A stretch of DNA of 64,000 nucleotides, from contig NZ_VITV01000001.1 in assembly GCF_007828035.1 (NCBI RefSeq), positions 310,001 through 374,000 of the forward strand, given 5' to 3'. The notes under the pieces are model-generated. The model was not told where the DNA came from, ran no database searches, and worked only from the letters and a program-made list of their open reading frames with translations. The DNA comes from Nitrospirillum amazonense. Lineage in GTDB: Bacteria; Pseudomonadota; Alphaproteobacteria; Azospirillales; Azospirillaceae. The position numbers and the translations under genes are program-made. This document shows, piece by piece, positions 28,953-38,547 of this stretch (position 1 is its first letter; every line of letters begins with the position of its first letter).

Positions 28953-31868
28953 TCAGGCGGCGTAGCGGGTGGCGCCGCTGCGGTTGATGTGGACGAGGGT
29001 GGCCCAGGCCAGGCGTTTGCCGGCCACGCCGGTCGCCTGGACGCACACCGTCTGCGAGGCGGTCTCGGCCACCACGGTGACGTCGCAGGTGGTGGTGGCG
29101 CTCTCATAGTCGGTGGCCAGCGTCTGGACGGCCGCCACCGTGACGTTGCCATTGGGCAGGCGGTAGACACGGGCCCGGCGCTGATAGCCCATGCGCTCCG
29201 TCGGCGTGGCACCATACTCGGTGGCCTCGACATCGACGAACAGCTGCAGCTCATCGCCCTCGGCCACCGGCAGGCGGGCGATCACCGTGGGTGTGGCGTC
29301 GGTGGTGGCGACGACGGGGAAGACGACGCGGTTGGCGTCGATGGGCGCCACCGGCACCCGATCCGCCAGGATGCGGTCGCGGAAGGTGATGGCCGGCTGG
29401 CTGGCGACGGCCTGGTTGGCCGTGGCGATGACATAGCCGCCCTGGCGCGCGGCGACCGCGCTGTGGTTATCGCTGTTGCTGGTGGTCGCGAGGCCGGTCA
29501 GGTGGGCCGTGCGCACCAACCCCTGGAACACCGACGTGCCGTCGCTCTTGGCAGCGTAGAGCGCGCCCGTGTCCGGGTCATGCGCGAGGCCCTGTACGGC
29601 GGCGGAGGTACCGCCCAGCACACACTTGGCGCCCGGCTGGAACAGGGGCCGCTCATCCGCGTACATGCGGGCGATCTGTTCAGGCGTGGGCGCCGTGGCG
29701 CTGATGCGGATCAGCGCCATGGACATGCCGATGCCGGGATAACTGCCGTCGATCGCGTTACCCACCACCAGGGTGGCCGCCGTATTGGTTACACTCCCCA
29801 CAGTGCTGGCATTCGCCGCCTCCAGCACGCTGTTGACCCGTAGCTCCAGCGTGCCGGCGCGCCGCACCAGGGTATACAACGTCCAGGGCATGCTGGCGCC
29901 CCAGGCATCAGACACGGACGTGACGCTCGCGGTATTGGTGCCATCGCCGACGACAAACACCATCTTGCCGCCGCTGACGATCGCGCGGATCAGCGGGGAG
30001 CCGCTGCCGGTATTGCTCTCCCGTCGCAGGAACGAACCGGTATTGCTGACATTCTTGGCCCAGAACGCGACGCTGAAGTCACCGGTGCCAAAATCGAGTG
30101 CCGGGTTGTAGGGCTGCAGCAGGTAGTTGCTGGTCGAAAATCCGCCGATGGCCGATAGGTCGGCCGCGGTCGCCACCAGCGCCTTGGTCAGCGTGCCCAC
30201 CACCCGAAGGCCAATGGCCTTCGCGCTGCGGTCGGGTTCGGCAAGCTGCACGCTACAATTCTTGAATGAGACGGTGTGGCCCGAGACGTTGTCGCAGACC
30301 AGGTTGACATAGCTGGTGGTGGTCTTGGCGGTGAATTGCAGCGTGATCCCGGTGGCCGAGGAGGTGGCCACAACTTGCCCCAGGTCGTTGCTGTTGACGG
30401 CCGACCCCGCACTGACGATGGCCACGGTCGAGGTTCCCCCGACGCCGTCCACCGTTACCAGGTATGTCTGGCCGGCAACCGTGGCGATGACTTGATATGC
30501 AATTCCATTCGATGCCGCGCCATTGGTGATGGTCAGGGTGTTGTTGGCCGCAGCCAACGTCGCGCCCTGATAGGCGATCCAACCGGAAGTCGACGCGAAG
30601 GTGCCGTTGGTGACCAACTCGCCGCTCGCCACCACGCTGGCAGTGCTGGTCGACGACAGCGCCAGGCGGCAATCACCCACCATCCACCCCGTATTGAACG
30701 CGCCGCCGCCGGCGTAGGGGCCGCCGCTGGCGGTGATCATCGCCAGCATGCCAGCCGCTGGATTTACCGGGTCCTCGTGGTACCGCCAGAGCGCACCGAG
30801 GTTGCGCAGCCCACCGTCAATGACACCACCTATACCGGTCGTCTCCGGCCGTTGAATGGCTCCGCCGCCGGACGGCGTGCCCGCCGAGTACTGCAGCCAG
30901 GCGGACCGGGCGATGTTCGCATAGGGGATGGGACCATAGTCCACGATGGTGCTATTCGCCGCCAGGATAGCCGCCAGGCGCAGTCCGTCGATGATGGCGC
31001 AGGCAAGATATCCACCGCCCGCGGTGATATTGGCCACCTGGCCACTGGGGTGGATGACGCTGATGCCGTTGATGTGGGCGATAACGATGGTTGGCTTGGG
31101 CAGGCCGGTTGTCCGGTCGATTGGAGCGCCCGGCACCACGGTCACAGCAACGCTGTTGCATTGCGATGCTCCGATGGCGGGGCCGATTTGAGCGGCGGAC
31201 GTAGCAGCCGAATTGCGGTCAACAATGCGGGGGTTGGACGGACGGAACTTATAGGCGCTATGTACACCCCAACTGTCATCACGGATGAAGTCGAGGGTGT
31301 AGACATCGCCATCCGTGCCGGTGTTGTCACTGCGGTAGAGGCAGCCGTCCCGCGCGGTGACGCTGGTGACGGCGCCATAGCCGTGAAGATAGATACCGAG
31401 GTTGAACACCATCCACATGATGGGCGTCGCCTGATCCGCGTCATAGATGGTCATGGTGCTGCCCACCACGACGATCAGCGCCTGCCCCGGGAAGCTCGCC
31501 CGGCTGCCCCGAGTGCTGCTGGCGGCTTCGGTCACCCAGCTCTGCCAAGTGCAACGCTTCCGCCAAGCGCCACCATCGCTGTCGCGCGTCGTGTCGTACC
31601 AGAACACCGCCGTCGGCGCCCCGGCCTGGATCTGGCCCAGGAAGCTGTTGAGGTTGCTGAGCCCGCTGACCGCCACAGCCGCCGCCTGAGCGGCCTGGGC
31701 GGCGGTGGCCGACGACGCGGCGGTGGTCACCGCCGCCTGCGCCGTGGTGGCGCTGGCACCGGCGGCGCTGACGGAAGCGTCCAGCGTGGCCTTGGCCACG
31801 TTCACGGCACTGGTCAGCGCGTTGACGCTGGTGGTGAGGCCAGCGACTTGGGTGGCGAGATCGGTCAT
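28953..31868 (-). CDS. Tail fibre / receptor-binding protein with LamG-like domain
   Basis: A 971-residue protein. The first 75 residues form an Ala/Thr-rich coiled coil typical of tail-fibre attachment regions. A long beta-rich body follows. Around residues 590-740 a concanavalin-like LamG segment can be seen (NYLLQPYNPALDFGTGDFSV, FWAKNV, LYTLVRRAGTLELRVN, IRISATAPTPEQIARMYADE). Such domains bind surface sugars. The C-terminal 200 residues are another beta-rich region. Its role is inferred as host recognition at the tail tip. It is co-transcribed with the tail genes on either side. Confidence 0.8.
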   Translation of the reverse strand: MTDLATQVAGLTTSVNALTSAVNVAKATLDASVSAAGASATTAQAAVTTAASSATAAQAAQAAAVAVSGLSNLNSFLGQIQAGAPTAVFWYDTTRDSDGGAWRKRCTWQSWVTEAASSTRGSRASFPGQALIVVVGSTMTIYDADQATPIMWMVFNLGIYLHGYGAVTSVTARDGCLYRSDNTGTDGDVYTLDFIRDDSWGVHSAYKFRPSNPRIVDRNSAATSAAQIGPAIGASQCNSVAVTVVPGAPIDRTTGLPKPTIVIAHINGISVIHPSGQVANITAGGGYLACAIIDGLRLAAILAANSTIVDYGPIPYANIARSAWLQYSAGTPSGGGAIQRPETTGIGGVIDGGLRNLGALWRYHEDPVNPAAGMLAMITASGGPYAGGGAFNTGWMVGDCRLALSSTSTASVVASGELVTNGTFASTSGWIAYQGATLAAANNTLTITNGAASNGIAYQVIATVAGQTYLVTVDGVGGTSTVAIVSAGSAVNSNDLGQVVATSSATGITLQFTAKTTTSYVNLVCDNVSGHTVSFKNCSVQLAEPDRSAKAIGLRVVGTLTKALVATAADLSAIGGFSTSNYLLQPYNPALDFGTGDFSVAFWAKNVSNTGSFLRRESNTGSGSPLIRAIVSGGKMVFVVGDGTNTASVTSVSDAWGASMPWTLYTLVRRAGTLELRVNSVLEAANASTVGSVTNTAATLVVGNAIDGSYPGIGMSMALIRISATAPTPEQIARMYADERPLFQPGAKCVLGGTSAAVQGLAHDPDTGALYAAKSDGTSVFQGLVRTAHLTGLATTSNSDNHSAVAARQGGYVIATANQAVASQPAITFRDRILADRVPVAPIDANRVVFPVVATTDATPTVIARLPVAEGDELQLFVDVEATEYGATPTERMGYQRRARVYRLPNGNVTVAAVQTLATDYESATTTCDVTVVAETASQTVCVQATGVAGKRLAWATLVHINRSGATRYAA

Positions 31869-31877
31869 GGGGGCCCC

Positions 31878-32423
31878 TTACTTGAAGGCGATGGCGGTGA
31901 CGTAGCGGGTCTGGCTGTCGGTGAAGGCTGTGGCCATGCTCACCAGCAGCCCGTCGATGCTGTCGGCGGTGGATTGGGCGGCGGTGGCGCTGCCGGCAGC
32001 GGCTGTGGCCTGGGTCGCGGCGATGCCCGCCTGCGTGGTGGCCGTTGCAGCGGCGGCCTGGGCCGCCTGGACGTTGACGTAGGCGTTCACCGCCGTGGCC
32101 GTCTGCTTGCCCAGCGCCAGGATGGCGCGGTTCACCACCACGTTGGTGTTGCGCAGGCCGTGCGACAGCAAGGGCGCCCCGGTGGAGGGGTCGAAGTCCC
32201 GCACGGCCTCATAGGCCGTGTTGGTGTAGGACGCGCCGGGCCAGGGCGTCTCCAGCGTCAGACTGCCGTCCGCCGTCACGGCGACGACGACGCCCACGGG
32301 ATCGTCCTCGCTGACGGTCAGCAGGGTGCCGGGAGCAAGGTTGGCCAGCCACGCCGTGCCCGTGCCGGTGACCATGGCGCTGCCGTTGGTGAGGGTGATG
32401 GTGCCGGTGGTGTATTGGGTCAT
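31878..32423 (-). CDS. Tail fibre adaptor-like protein
   Basis: A 181-residue protein. The N-terminal 70 residues form a small beta domain (TTGTITLTNGSAMVTGTG, FDP), a common adaptor module at the start of phage fibre gene sets. The C-terminal half is an Ala/Thr/Gln-rich coiled coil resembling the N-terminus of the next fibre protein. It may dock the fibre to the tip. It lies 9 bases upstream of the large fibre gene. Confidence 0.6.
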   Translation of the reverse strand: MTQYTTGTITLTNGSAMVTGTGTAWLANLAPGTLLTVSEDDPVGVVVAVTADGSLTLETPWPGASYTNTAYEAVRDFDPSTGAPLLSHGLRNTNVVVNRAILALGKQTATAVNAYVNVQAAQAAAATATTQAGIAATQATAAAGSATAAQSTADSIDGLLVSMATAFTDSQTRYVTAIAFK

Positions 32424-32430
32424 GGCGGCC

Positions 32431-32874
32431 TCAGCTGGGGGGCACCGGCCACGCCGGCACGGTGGGGTCGGTGGTGTTCGCGGGCAGGTCGCGCAGCGCC
32501 TGGCGATAGGCTGTCCAGGCCGCGCGCTGCGCGTCGGTCATGGCGGCCCAGCGGTCGGGCAGCACCCGGATGTCGCTGGCGGACAGCATCAGGTCGCGCT
32601 GGTCTCGCAGTTCCGCCACAGCGCGGGCCCAGGCTGCCGCCGCCAGGTCGGCCTCCTCCCGGGGCGCCAGCGCGCCGTCCACCACCCGGCAGGACCAGAT
32701 GCCCTCGGCCTCACCGTCGGCGATCTTCAGCCGGCCGATACCATCGGGACCCACCCCCTCCACCAGCAGGCTGTACGGGTTGCGGTGGTGCAGGGCCAGG
32801 ATGCGGCCAGTGGCGGGATCGTAGTCGACATAGAGATGCACGGCCGCGTCGGCCGGTGCCGGGGCGTCGGTCAT
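32431..32874 (-). CDS. Tail fibre assembly-like protein
   Basis: A 147-residue protein. Its C-terminal segment, with ELRDQRDLMLSASDIRVLP, then AAMTDAQRAAWTAYRQALRD and DLPA, is the hallmark of phage tail-fibre assembly proteins (Caudo_TAP-like). The N-terminal part (HLYVDYDPATGRILALHHRN) is like the fibre-tip mimic of that family. Its ATG overlaps the stop of the GpJ-like gene by 4 bases, so translation is coupled. Confidence 0.72.
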   Translation of the reverse strand: MTDAPAPADAAVHLYVDYDPATGRILALHHRNPYSLLVEGVGPDGIGRLKIADGEAEGIWSCRVVDGALAPREEADLAAAAWARAVAELRDQRDLMLSASDIRVLPDRWAAMTDAQRAAWTAYRQALRDLPANTTDPTVPAWPVPPS

Positions 32875-35800
32875 CGGAACCACCTCACTTGCACATAGAC
32901 GTTCCAATACTGGGTTCCGGCGTAGGTGGTGGTCACGCCGTCGGCGCTCGTGTCGGCGGGTCGCCAGCCCTGCAGGGTGTAGGTATAGGTATCCAGGCTG
33001 GGGTCGCTGAACGCGTCCATGGTGAACACCCACTGATAGGGTGCGCTGGTCAGCGTGGCGCCAACCGTGGCGGTATCACCGGTGCGCGTGTTGCTGCGCA
33101 CAACCTGGATCTTCGGACTGCTGGCCGCACCCGCCGTGCCCGGCGTGGCACTGAAACTCACCTTGATGTCACACGGGTTGCCGCGCACCTGGAAAGCGGG
33201 AACGGTGGTGATGGTGGTCCACGCGCCCTTGTTTGCCATCGTGATGCTGGAACCATCCTGATAGGCAGACACCGATGCCGTGCCGCTGGCCACGCCGACG
33301 CCCAGGTCGTTGCTGTTGAACAGCTCCCGCCCGTTCTGGTCCCAGCTCCAGATGCCGTAATCGCCGCCACGGTAGCCGATCTGCACGCGGTCAGTGCTGC
33401 CGTTGGCACTGACATTGATGGATGGGCCGCCACCCAGGTTGCCGTGCAGATCAATGTAGCCGCCCGATCCGGCCCAGACCCTGATGTCCTTGCTGACGAT
33501 ATTTCCACTCGTCAGTTGCCCCACGCCGATGGTCCCGGCGTAGACGATGCCAGCTCCAATAGTGCCGCTGGTCAGGACGTTGGCCGACAGGTTCTGGATG
33601 AAGGCGTTGTTGATCACCACCTGGCCGCCGGAGGTGACGAAGAATGGAGACTGCGTCGTGGTGCTGTTGGGTGGCACCAGGGCCAGGGTGTCCGCGCGGA
33701 TGATAAAGGTGCTGCTGCTGCCGCTGTTGGCCAGCCCGATCCCGGCCACATAGCCGTTGATGTCGGTCTTGAGCACCCATTGGGCGTTCAGACCGTTGAC
33801 ACTGGACTGCAGGGTGGTGATCGACGCGGTGTTGCCGTTCACCGTCGTGGACAGGCTGGTGATGGAGGTGGCGTTGGCGCTGTCTCCATTGGCCCGGGCC
33901 GTCATCTCGCTTTGAAGGTCCGCCCGGGTCTTGGGCAGGCCGGTGGCGCTGTCATTCACCTGGGCCGACAGGCTGCTGATGGAGGCCGACAGGGCGTTGT
34001 CGGCATTCGCCCGGGCCGTCTGCTCCGTCTGGATGGCGGCAGACGTGGCCAGGGCCTGGCCTTCCTGGGTGTAGACCGTGGCGACGGCGCCGCTTTCCAC
34101 CTTCACCTGCCGGAAGGCGATGGACGTGCAGTTGCTCAGGCCTTCGGCCACGAACCGGGCCACCATCTGGGTGGTGCCGGTGGGCGCCGTGGCGGTGACG
34201 GCATGGGCCGGCCGCGTGCCGGGCGCGCCCAGGCCATGGCTGGTGCCGATGGGTTTTTGCGGACCGTCCAGCAGGACGTTACCGGCCGCATCCTTGAAAA
34301 CCAGGTCAAAGTAGACTTGGCCAGCCCCGCCCGCGTTCAGGATCATGTGGCTGTCGCCGGTGATGGTGTAAGTCGCGCCAGGCGTGCTGGGCATGGGTGG
34401 GCTGCTGGCGGCCACCACCCCCGATGGGTTGGCCAAGTAGCCGATCAAGCCCGCAACGGCCTCCGTCACAGCCGCCATGACGCCCAGCGTCCAACTCCCG
34501 ATGTCGGGACACAGGTTGGGGTTGGGTCCGACATAGGCCGTCAGGCTGGCGAGCGACGTCGACAAGGCGCTATCGGCGTTGGCCCGGGTGGTCTGCTCCG
34601 CCGCCAGGTCCGCGCGCGTCTTCGCCAAGCCGGTGCTGCTGTCGTTCACCTGGGCGGCCAGGGCGCTGGTCGCACTGGCGTTGGCGCTGTCGGCGGTGGC
34701 GCGGGTGCTGGCCTCGTTGCTGATGGCGGAGAAGGCCGCCGCCAGGCCGGTGGTGGGGTTGTGCACCTCGCTGGCCAGGGTGGTGATGGACTGGGCGTTG
34801 GCGCTGTCGCCGCTGGCCCGGGCGGTCTGCTCCGCCTGGATGGCGGCGCCGTTGCCGTTGATCGCCGCCGTCAGGGTAGTGGTGGTGGTCGCCAGGCTGT
34901 TGGCGGTGGTCTGCTGCGCCTGGCTGACGGTGTCGATGTGCGCCTGCAACTGGCTGGCGCTGTCCAGGATGGACTGCGCCCGCGTGGCTGCTTCCAGCTG
35001 GATGGCCTGGGCGCGGACCGCCGCCTCGGCCGCCACCTGGGCCGCGACGCTGCCGGCCACGTCGGTACCGCCGGTGACCAGGCCCAGCGTGTTCACCAGG
35101 TCCGTCACCAGCTTGTCCTTGCCGATGGTGTTGGCGGCGATCTGGGCCGATGTCACATAGGGCACCAGGAACTGCAAAGGCGCGCTGATGGGGCAACCGG
35201 CCGTGCCGAAAGTGTCGAAGGTCTGGCACACGGCGTAATAGGTCTGCCCCGCCGTCAGGCCGGCCACCATTAAGGGCGCGGTGCTGCCGCTGGCCGCCGG
35301 TGCCCCGCTGGTATCAACGGTCGCGGTGGCCCCCACCCAGACATTGACCCCGGCGAAGTCCAGCGCGTCCGCACCCGTGGGGGCGATGAAACCGAACAGG
35401 GTGCCGGCCGTGGTGGGGAGTGCCGTCAGCTGCACCTGCGCCGGCACGGGGTTGTTGACCGTGAGGGTGGCGGCCTTGCTCTCCCCGCCCAGCTTGTCGC
35501 GGATGGTGACGCTGAAGGTCAGGCGGCGGTGCGGGCCGCCGGCGTCCTTCGCGTTCATGCTGTCGAAGAGGTAGAAGTACTCCTCCGTGGTCACCAGGTC
35601 GGCGCGCAGCACGGCACCGCTGTCCGGTTCTATGACCGTGACGGCGTAGGCCTGGAAGTAGGGGTTCACGTAGCCGGAGCCGGCGCCATAGGGCTGGTTG
35701 CCCAGGCTGGCGCTGGTGGCGGGGAAGTTGCCCTGCCACACCAGATGGATGTCCCGGCCCACGAACTCGGTATCCAGGCCCTGGCCGTACAGCTCCAGGT

Positions 35801-38057
35801 GGGTGACGCTGGCGCCGCCCAGCACACCGCCCACCGCGATGCTGACGGCGGGCCCCCAGGTGGAGCGCACGTCGGTGCCGATGCTGCTGGCCGCCTGCAC
35901 CGTGTAGGTCACCGCCTGGGTCACGGGCATCAGCAGGGTGTCGGTCGATCCGGCCGGCACCTTGACCTGCTGCCAGTCGGTGACGCCGCCACTAACCGCC
36001 ACGCCCCAGCGCAGCACGGTGTCGGTCGCCATGCCGGCATTGGCCGGCGTCCAACGGGCGCGGATGCCCAGCTGCACCGTGCCGTCGGCCAGGAAGGCGT
36101 TCTCCACCGCCAGGGTCAGGCCCGTGGGGGCCGGCAGCACGCCCACCGCGCCAACCGGGTTGTAGAGATACGCATTCGCCTCCGCCAGGCTGCGCTCCGC
36201 CGCCTGGAAGATGTTGAAGCTGGTCAGCTTGATGTACAGCGTCTGGCCGATGTAGGCGGCGGGCAGGTCATACTTGAACACGGCCTCGTCCAGCCGCAGG
36301 AAGGGCGTGCCGGCCGGGTAGTCAACGGCTACGGTGCCATAAAGGCCACGGTTCAGGTCACAGAGATGGTAGGCGGCACTACCGGTCAGCGTGGCCGGGC
36401 CGTAGGCAAGCATCTCCGCCCCCACCAGGCTGAGCGTGCGCCCGGCGGCGGCATCGTCGGCGCTGCCACCCGCCAGCTTCAGGCGATTGGTGGCCAGGCT
36501 GATGTAGGCATCCGCCGCCCCCGCCGTCAGGGCCTGGCCCAGGGTGCCCAGCCGCGCCGGCGCCGTGATCTGGCCCACCCGCTGATAGGTCAGGTCGTCG
36601 ACCGACACCCAGACGGAGCAGCCACCCCAGTTGGGCGACAGGCCACAGGCACCGATCCACACCTGCTGCACGCCGCCGGATAGGCCAGGCGATGGTTCGA
36701 AGATCACCGGGTCGGCCAGGTCGCCGGGATCGACGCCAGTGTTCAGCGGCGTGTTGCTGGTCACCGGCGTGGGGTACAGCGTGGCCGTGCCGATGCCGGC
36801 CGGCAGCTCCTCCACCGTGAAGGTCAACAGGCCCTCCTCATCCTCATCGATCTGGATGATGCGGACGGGGAACTTGGCCAGGCCCAGGGCGGTGTCGGTC
36901 AGGGTGACGATGTCGCCCGGCTCCAGCAGGGCGAAGGTCCAAGCCAGCTTGAACTGGTAGGTGTTGCGGACGTAGAGCTGGCGCTGAAGAATCAGGGTGG
37001 CGATGGCAGACGCGGTGGTGGCATCGCAGATCTCATGGGCCTGCACGGGGTCACCAGTGCGCAGGCCATAGGCGTCGATGGCCGCCAGGTCGCGCACCTC
37101 CGCCGTGGCCGTCTGGTAGGAGTTGGCGCGGTCCTTGAACTCCAGCTTGGCGGTGTTGGTGGCGTCGGCCGGGTCGGTGCGGCTGAGCGTCACCGGGTCA
37201 TCGCCCGTACCGGCGATGAAGTCGTCATCGGTCAGGTCATAGACGGGCGTCAGGTCGGGCGTGAAGGTGACACCGTTGCCGGTCAGCGGCTGGTCGCCCA
37301 GGGGCAGCGCCCGCACCTGGTCGCCGGACCAATAGATCAGGGTGTTGGTCAGCTGGGCCCAGCGGTTGACGACGTCACTGGCGGCCTCCTGCTGCGCCAG
37401 CAAGGGTGACATCAGCAGGCCGGCGGCGGCGCAATAGCTGCGCCAGGCGCCGAGGTCACCGATGCGGTCGGCGGGCAGGCCCACGCCATAGCGCTCATTA
37501 GTCAGGAAATCGACCAGGATGTCGGCGGGGTTGGCGTCGAAGGCGCTGGGGCCGGTGCGGGGCACGGCATTCGACTGCACTTCGAAATTATGGTTGGGCA
37601 GGCTGGCGCTGCTGCCCAGGTCATAGGAGGGTGAGGCCACATAGGCGGTATGCGGGTAGGACAGCGCCTGGTCCGTATGATTGGTGTACAGCGAGGCGAA
37701 GGGCGCCTGGTCGGCGGCGCCGGTGAACAGGGTCAGGTTCAGCTTGGCGAGGCTGGTGTCGGTCTTGTCCGCCCACACGCGGCCGATGGTGTTGACCACG
37801 CCCTCGCACAGGCCCATGGCCACGGCGCAGCTGTAGACCTGGGTGGTGGACTGCGCCCCGCCGCCCTTGCCGCCGCCAGTGTCGCTGGCCACGGCCTTGG
37901 AGGTGAAGTCGTTGTACCAGAACAGGTTGGGGGCGGCGCGCTGGGTGCCCCACAGCAGGGGAATGGGTAGGCCGGCGGCGCTGGTCTGCACCTGCAGCCC
38001 GGTGTAACTGGGTTTGGTGTCGGCATTGGTCTTGCCGCCGCCGAATAAGCCGGACAT
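32871..38057 (-). CDS. GpJ-like tail tip / host specificity protein
   Basis: A 1728-residue protein, the largest in the window. The N-terminal 430 residues match the conserved tip part of lambda gpJ and GTA gp15-like proteins (GLPIPLLWGTQRAAPNLFWYND, LTNERYGVGLPADRI, a DIVTLTD segment). A beta-rich tip region continues to about 640, then several FN3-like domains (about 640-990). Long repeated coiled-coil stretches (about 1010-1500; alternating ARANADSA and AQVNDS-type heptads) and a C-terminal beta domain complete it. It forms the tail tip and usually sets host range. The internal heptad repeats are diverged copies of each other. Confidence 0.9.
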   Translation of the reverse strand: MSGLFGGGKTNADTKPSYTGLQVQTSAAGLPIPLLWGTQRAAPNLFWYNDFTSKAVASDTGGGKGGGAQSTTQVYSCAVAMGLCEGVVNTIGRVWADKTDTSLAKLNLTLFTGAADQAPFASLYTNHTDQALSYPHTAYVASPSYDLGSSASLPNHNFEVQSNAVPRTGPSAFDANPADILVDFLTNERYGVGLPADRIGDLGAWRSYCAAAGLLMSPLLAQQEAASDVVNRWAQLTNTLIYWSGDQVRALPLGDQPLTGNGVTFTPDLTPVYDLTDDDFIAGTGDDPVTLSRTDPADATNTAKLEFKDRANSYQTATAEVRDLAAIDAYGLRTGDPVQAHEICDATTASAIATLILQRQLYVRNTYQFKLAWTFALLEPGDIVTLTDTALGLAKFPVRIIQIDEDEEGLLTFTVEELPAGIGTATLYPTPVTSNTPLNTGVDPGDLADPVIFEPSPGLSGGVQQVWIGACGLSPNWGGCSVWVSVDDLTYQRVGQITAPARLGTLGQALTAGAADAYISLATNRLKLAGGSADDAAAGRTLSLVGAEMLAYGPATLTGSAAYHLCDLNRGLYGTVAVDYPAGTPFLRLDEAVFKYDLPAAYIGQTLYIKLTSFNIFQAAERSLAEANAYLYNPVGAVGVLPAPTGLTLAVENAFLADGTVQLGIRARWTPANAGMATDTVLRWGVAVSGGVTDWQQVKVPAGSTDTLLMPVTQAVTYTVQAASSIGTDVRSTWGPAVSIAVGGVLGGASVTHLELYGQGLDTEFVGRDIHLVWQGNFPATSASLGNQPYGAGSGYVNPYFQAYAVTVIEPDSGAVLRADLVTTEEYFYLFDSMNAKDAGGPHRRLTFSVTIRDKLGGESKAATLTVNNPVPAQVQLTALPTTAGTLFGFIAPTGADALDFAGVNVWVGATATVDTSGAPAASGSTAPLMVAGLTAGQTYYAVCQTFDTFGTAGCPISAPLQFLVPYVTSAQIAANTIGKDKLVTDLVNTLGLVTGGTDVAGSVAAQVAAEAAVRAQAIQLEAATRAQSILDSASQLQAHIDTVSQAQQTTANSLATTTTTLTAAINGNGAAIQAEQTARASGDSANAQSITTLASEVHNPTTGLAAAFSAISNEASTRATADSANASATSALAAQVNDSSTGLAKTRADLAAEQTTRANADSALSTSLASLTAYVGPNPNLCPDIGSWTLGVMAAVTEAVAGLIGYLANPSGVVAASSPPMPSTPGATYTITGDSHMILNAGGAGQVYFDLVFKDAAGNVLLDGPQKPIGTSHGLGAPGTRPAHAVTATAPTGTTQMVARFVAEGLSNCTSIAFRQVKVESGAVATVYTQEGQALATSAAIQTEQTARANADNALSASISSLSAQVNDSATGLPKTRADLQSEMTARANGDSANATSITSLSTTVNGNTASITTLQSSVNGLNAQWVLKTDINGYVAGIGLANSGSSSTFIIRADTLALVPPNSTTTQSPFFVTSGGQVVINNAFIQNLSANVLTSGTIGAGIVYAGTIGVGQLTSGNIVSKDIRVWAGSGGYIDLHGNLGGGPSINVSANGSTDRVQIGYRGGDYGIWSWDQNGRELFNSNDLGVGVASGTASVSAYQDGSSITMANKGAWTTITTVPAFQVRGNPCDIKVSFSATPGTAGAASSPKIQVVRSNTRTGDTATVGATLTSAPYQWVFTMDAFSDPSLDTYTYTLQGWRPADTSADGVTTTYAGTQYWNVYVQVRWFR

Positions 38058-38061
38058 GGCA

Positions 38062-38526
38062 TCAACCCCACAGGCTGTAGAAGATCAGGGGACGGTCGAG
38101 GAAAGGCAGTTGGCGCAGGTCGCCCACCACGCAGCGGCCGTCACGGGCATAGGCGTGGACCAGCTCGAAGCGTCCCGTCATGATGGCGCCGTGGCTGAAG
38201 CACCGGCCGAAGCGGGCCAGCACCACGTCGCCCGCCTGGGGCAGTCGCACCGCCGGATCGAAGGGCCGGCCGAAGCGCCCGGTCCAATCGACATAGCGCT
38301 CGTCCGAGCGGTGCAGATGCCAGTCGGGCGGATAGGGGCGCGGATCGAAGGGTGGCAGCACGCCCGTGTCCACGAACACGCGGACCAGCAGCATGGAGCA
38401 ATCGACACCCGCCCCCTTCATGTCGGCCAGTTGGTGATAGGGCGTGCCCACCCAGGTCAGGGCCTCCCCCGCGACCGAAGCGCGCGCGGCCACCTCCCCA
38501 GCGACGCGGCTTGCGTCGTCGATCAT
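38062..38526 (-). CDS. NlpC/P60 family tail peptidase (GTA gp14-like)
   Basis: A 154-residue NlpC/P60 cysteine peptidase. The catalytic Cys is in GAGVDCSMLL, the His in CFSHGAIM, and the third residue is probably the His in LVHAYAR. Phage tail-tip enzymes of this type cut peptide bonds in peptidoglycan during DNA entry. The ATG at 38526 has GGAG 6 bases upstream; the ATG at 38532 is directly next to GGAG. Neighbouring DUF2163 and GpJ-like genes are in the GTA order. Confidence 0.88.
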   Translation of the reverse strand: MIDDASRVAGEVAARASVAGEALTWVGTPYHQLADMKGAGVDCSMLLVRVFVDTGVLPPFDPRPYPPDWHLHRSDERYVDWTGRFGRPFDPAVRLPQAGDVVLARFGRCFSHGAIMTGRFELVHAYARDGRCVVGDLRQLPFLDRPLIFYSLWG

Positions 38527-38547
38527 GGTCATCTCCGGGAAATGGGA

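Noticed and set aside
34000-35000. Tandem repeat array in the tail tip gene
   Set aside because: The repeats are diverged coiled-coil heptads within a coding gene, not a separate DNA repeat element.
30276-35273. A 1665-codon open frame on the plus strand, antisense to the tail tip and fibre genes
   Set aside because: It is antisense to recognisable phage tail genes, has a low-complexity Gly/Arg/His/Gln composition, and is explained by the rarity of stop codons in GC-rich DNA.
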